A DNA stretch of 22,045 nucleotides from Nitrospira sp. ST-bin4 (GTDB lineage: Bacteria > Nitrospirota > Nitrospiria > Nitrospirales > Nitrospiraceae), in the NCBI GenBank assembly GCA_002083565.1, contig MSXM01000046.1, positions 16,566-38,610 on the forward strand, read 5' to 3'. A program made the translations under genes and the position numbers. Shown here in pieces: positions 22,028-22,045 of the stretch. How positions within the stretch are numbered: position 1 is the stretch's first letter; every line of letters starts with the position of its first letter. A model generated the notes under the pieces. It was not told where the DNA came from, ran no database searches, and worked only from the letters and a program-made list of their open reading frames with translations.

Positions 22028-22045
22028 TGGCTGGGGGACTAGGAA
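22028..22045 (-). tRNA. 3' end of a second tRNA, probably tRNA-Gln (partial)
   Basis: The last 18 bases are identical to the 3' end of the tRNA at 21900-21973: CCA, discriminator, acceptor strand and the start of the T arm. Its 5' part lies beyond the window, so the anticodon is not visible. It would be transcribed first, with a 54-bp spacer to the next tRNA. Confidence 0.75.

Overview
The window is a GC-rich (about 60%) bacterial chromosome segment. It suggests a Gram-negative, diderm organism: there is a type II secretion (T2SS/Gsp) operon and an OmpA-type lipoprotein. The gene content and the style of the small repeats would fit a Nitrospira-like (Nitrospirota) genome. That assignment is an inference from general familiarity, not from a search.

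Layout. (1) 1-2980: the 3' part of a YyaL/DUF255-type protein fused in frame to an aldo/keto reductase, then a small Pal/OmpA-like lipoprotein. (2) 3003-3142: an intergenic region built of consecutive degenerate 7-bp units. (3) 3188-6169: a tightly overlapping operon of a Ppx/GppA-HD phosphatase and two paralogous thymidylate-kinase-like P-loop proteins, the second with Arg in place of the Walker A Lys. A SixA-like phosphohistidine phosphatase converges on it from the minus strand. (4) 6894-17469: a T2SS operon in the order gspC-E-F-G-H-I-J-N-L-M-K. No gspD secretin or gspO prepilin peptidase gene is in the window. Three more 7-bp-unit arrays lie in this operon: inside the leader-coding parts of gspG and gspH, and filling the gspN-gspL gap. 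(5) 17501-21973: an accessory island beside a tRNA-Gln gene. On the minus strand, reading away from the tRNA, it carries a 5'-truncated Rhs/YD-repeat protein with a polymorphic-toxin-like tip and an adjacent candidate immunity gene. Next to these are two scars in which a REP-associated transposase (RAYT) C-terminal fragment is joined to an rhs core fragment. Between the scars sits a vapBC-like toxin-antitoxin module with its own promoter and a two-site operator candidate. A second tRNA with the same 3' end is cut by the window edge.

How the parts work together. The ppx/kinase/sixA block looks like phosphate or polyphosphate metabolism with an unassigned kinase activity. The gsp genes would build the inner-membrane platform (C, F, L, M), the ATPase (E), the pseudopilus (G, H, I, J, K) and the accessory GspN; the outer-membrane secretin must be encoded elsewhere. 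The island looks like a defence/competition hotspot assembled by Rhs recombination, RAYT/REP activity and toxin-antitoxin acquisition next to a tRNA.

The most unusual pattern is the family of degenerate heptanucleotide arrays. They keep one 7-bp phase for up to 140 bp. At two loci they fold back on themselves, and at two others they are translated into prepilin leader peptides.
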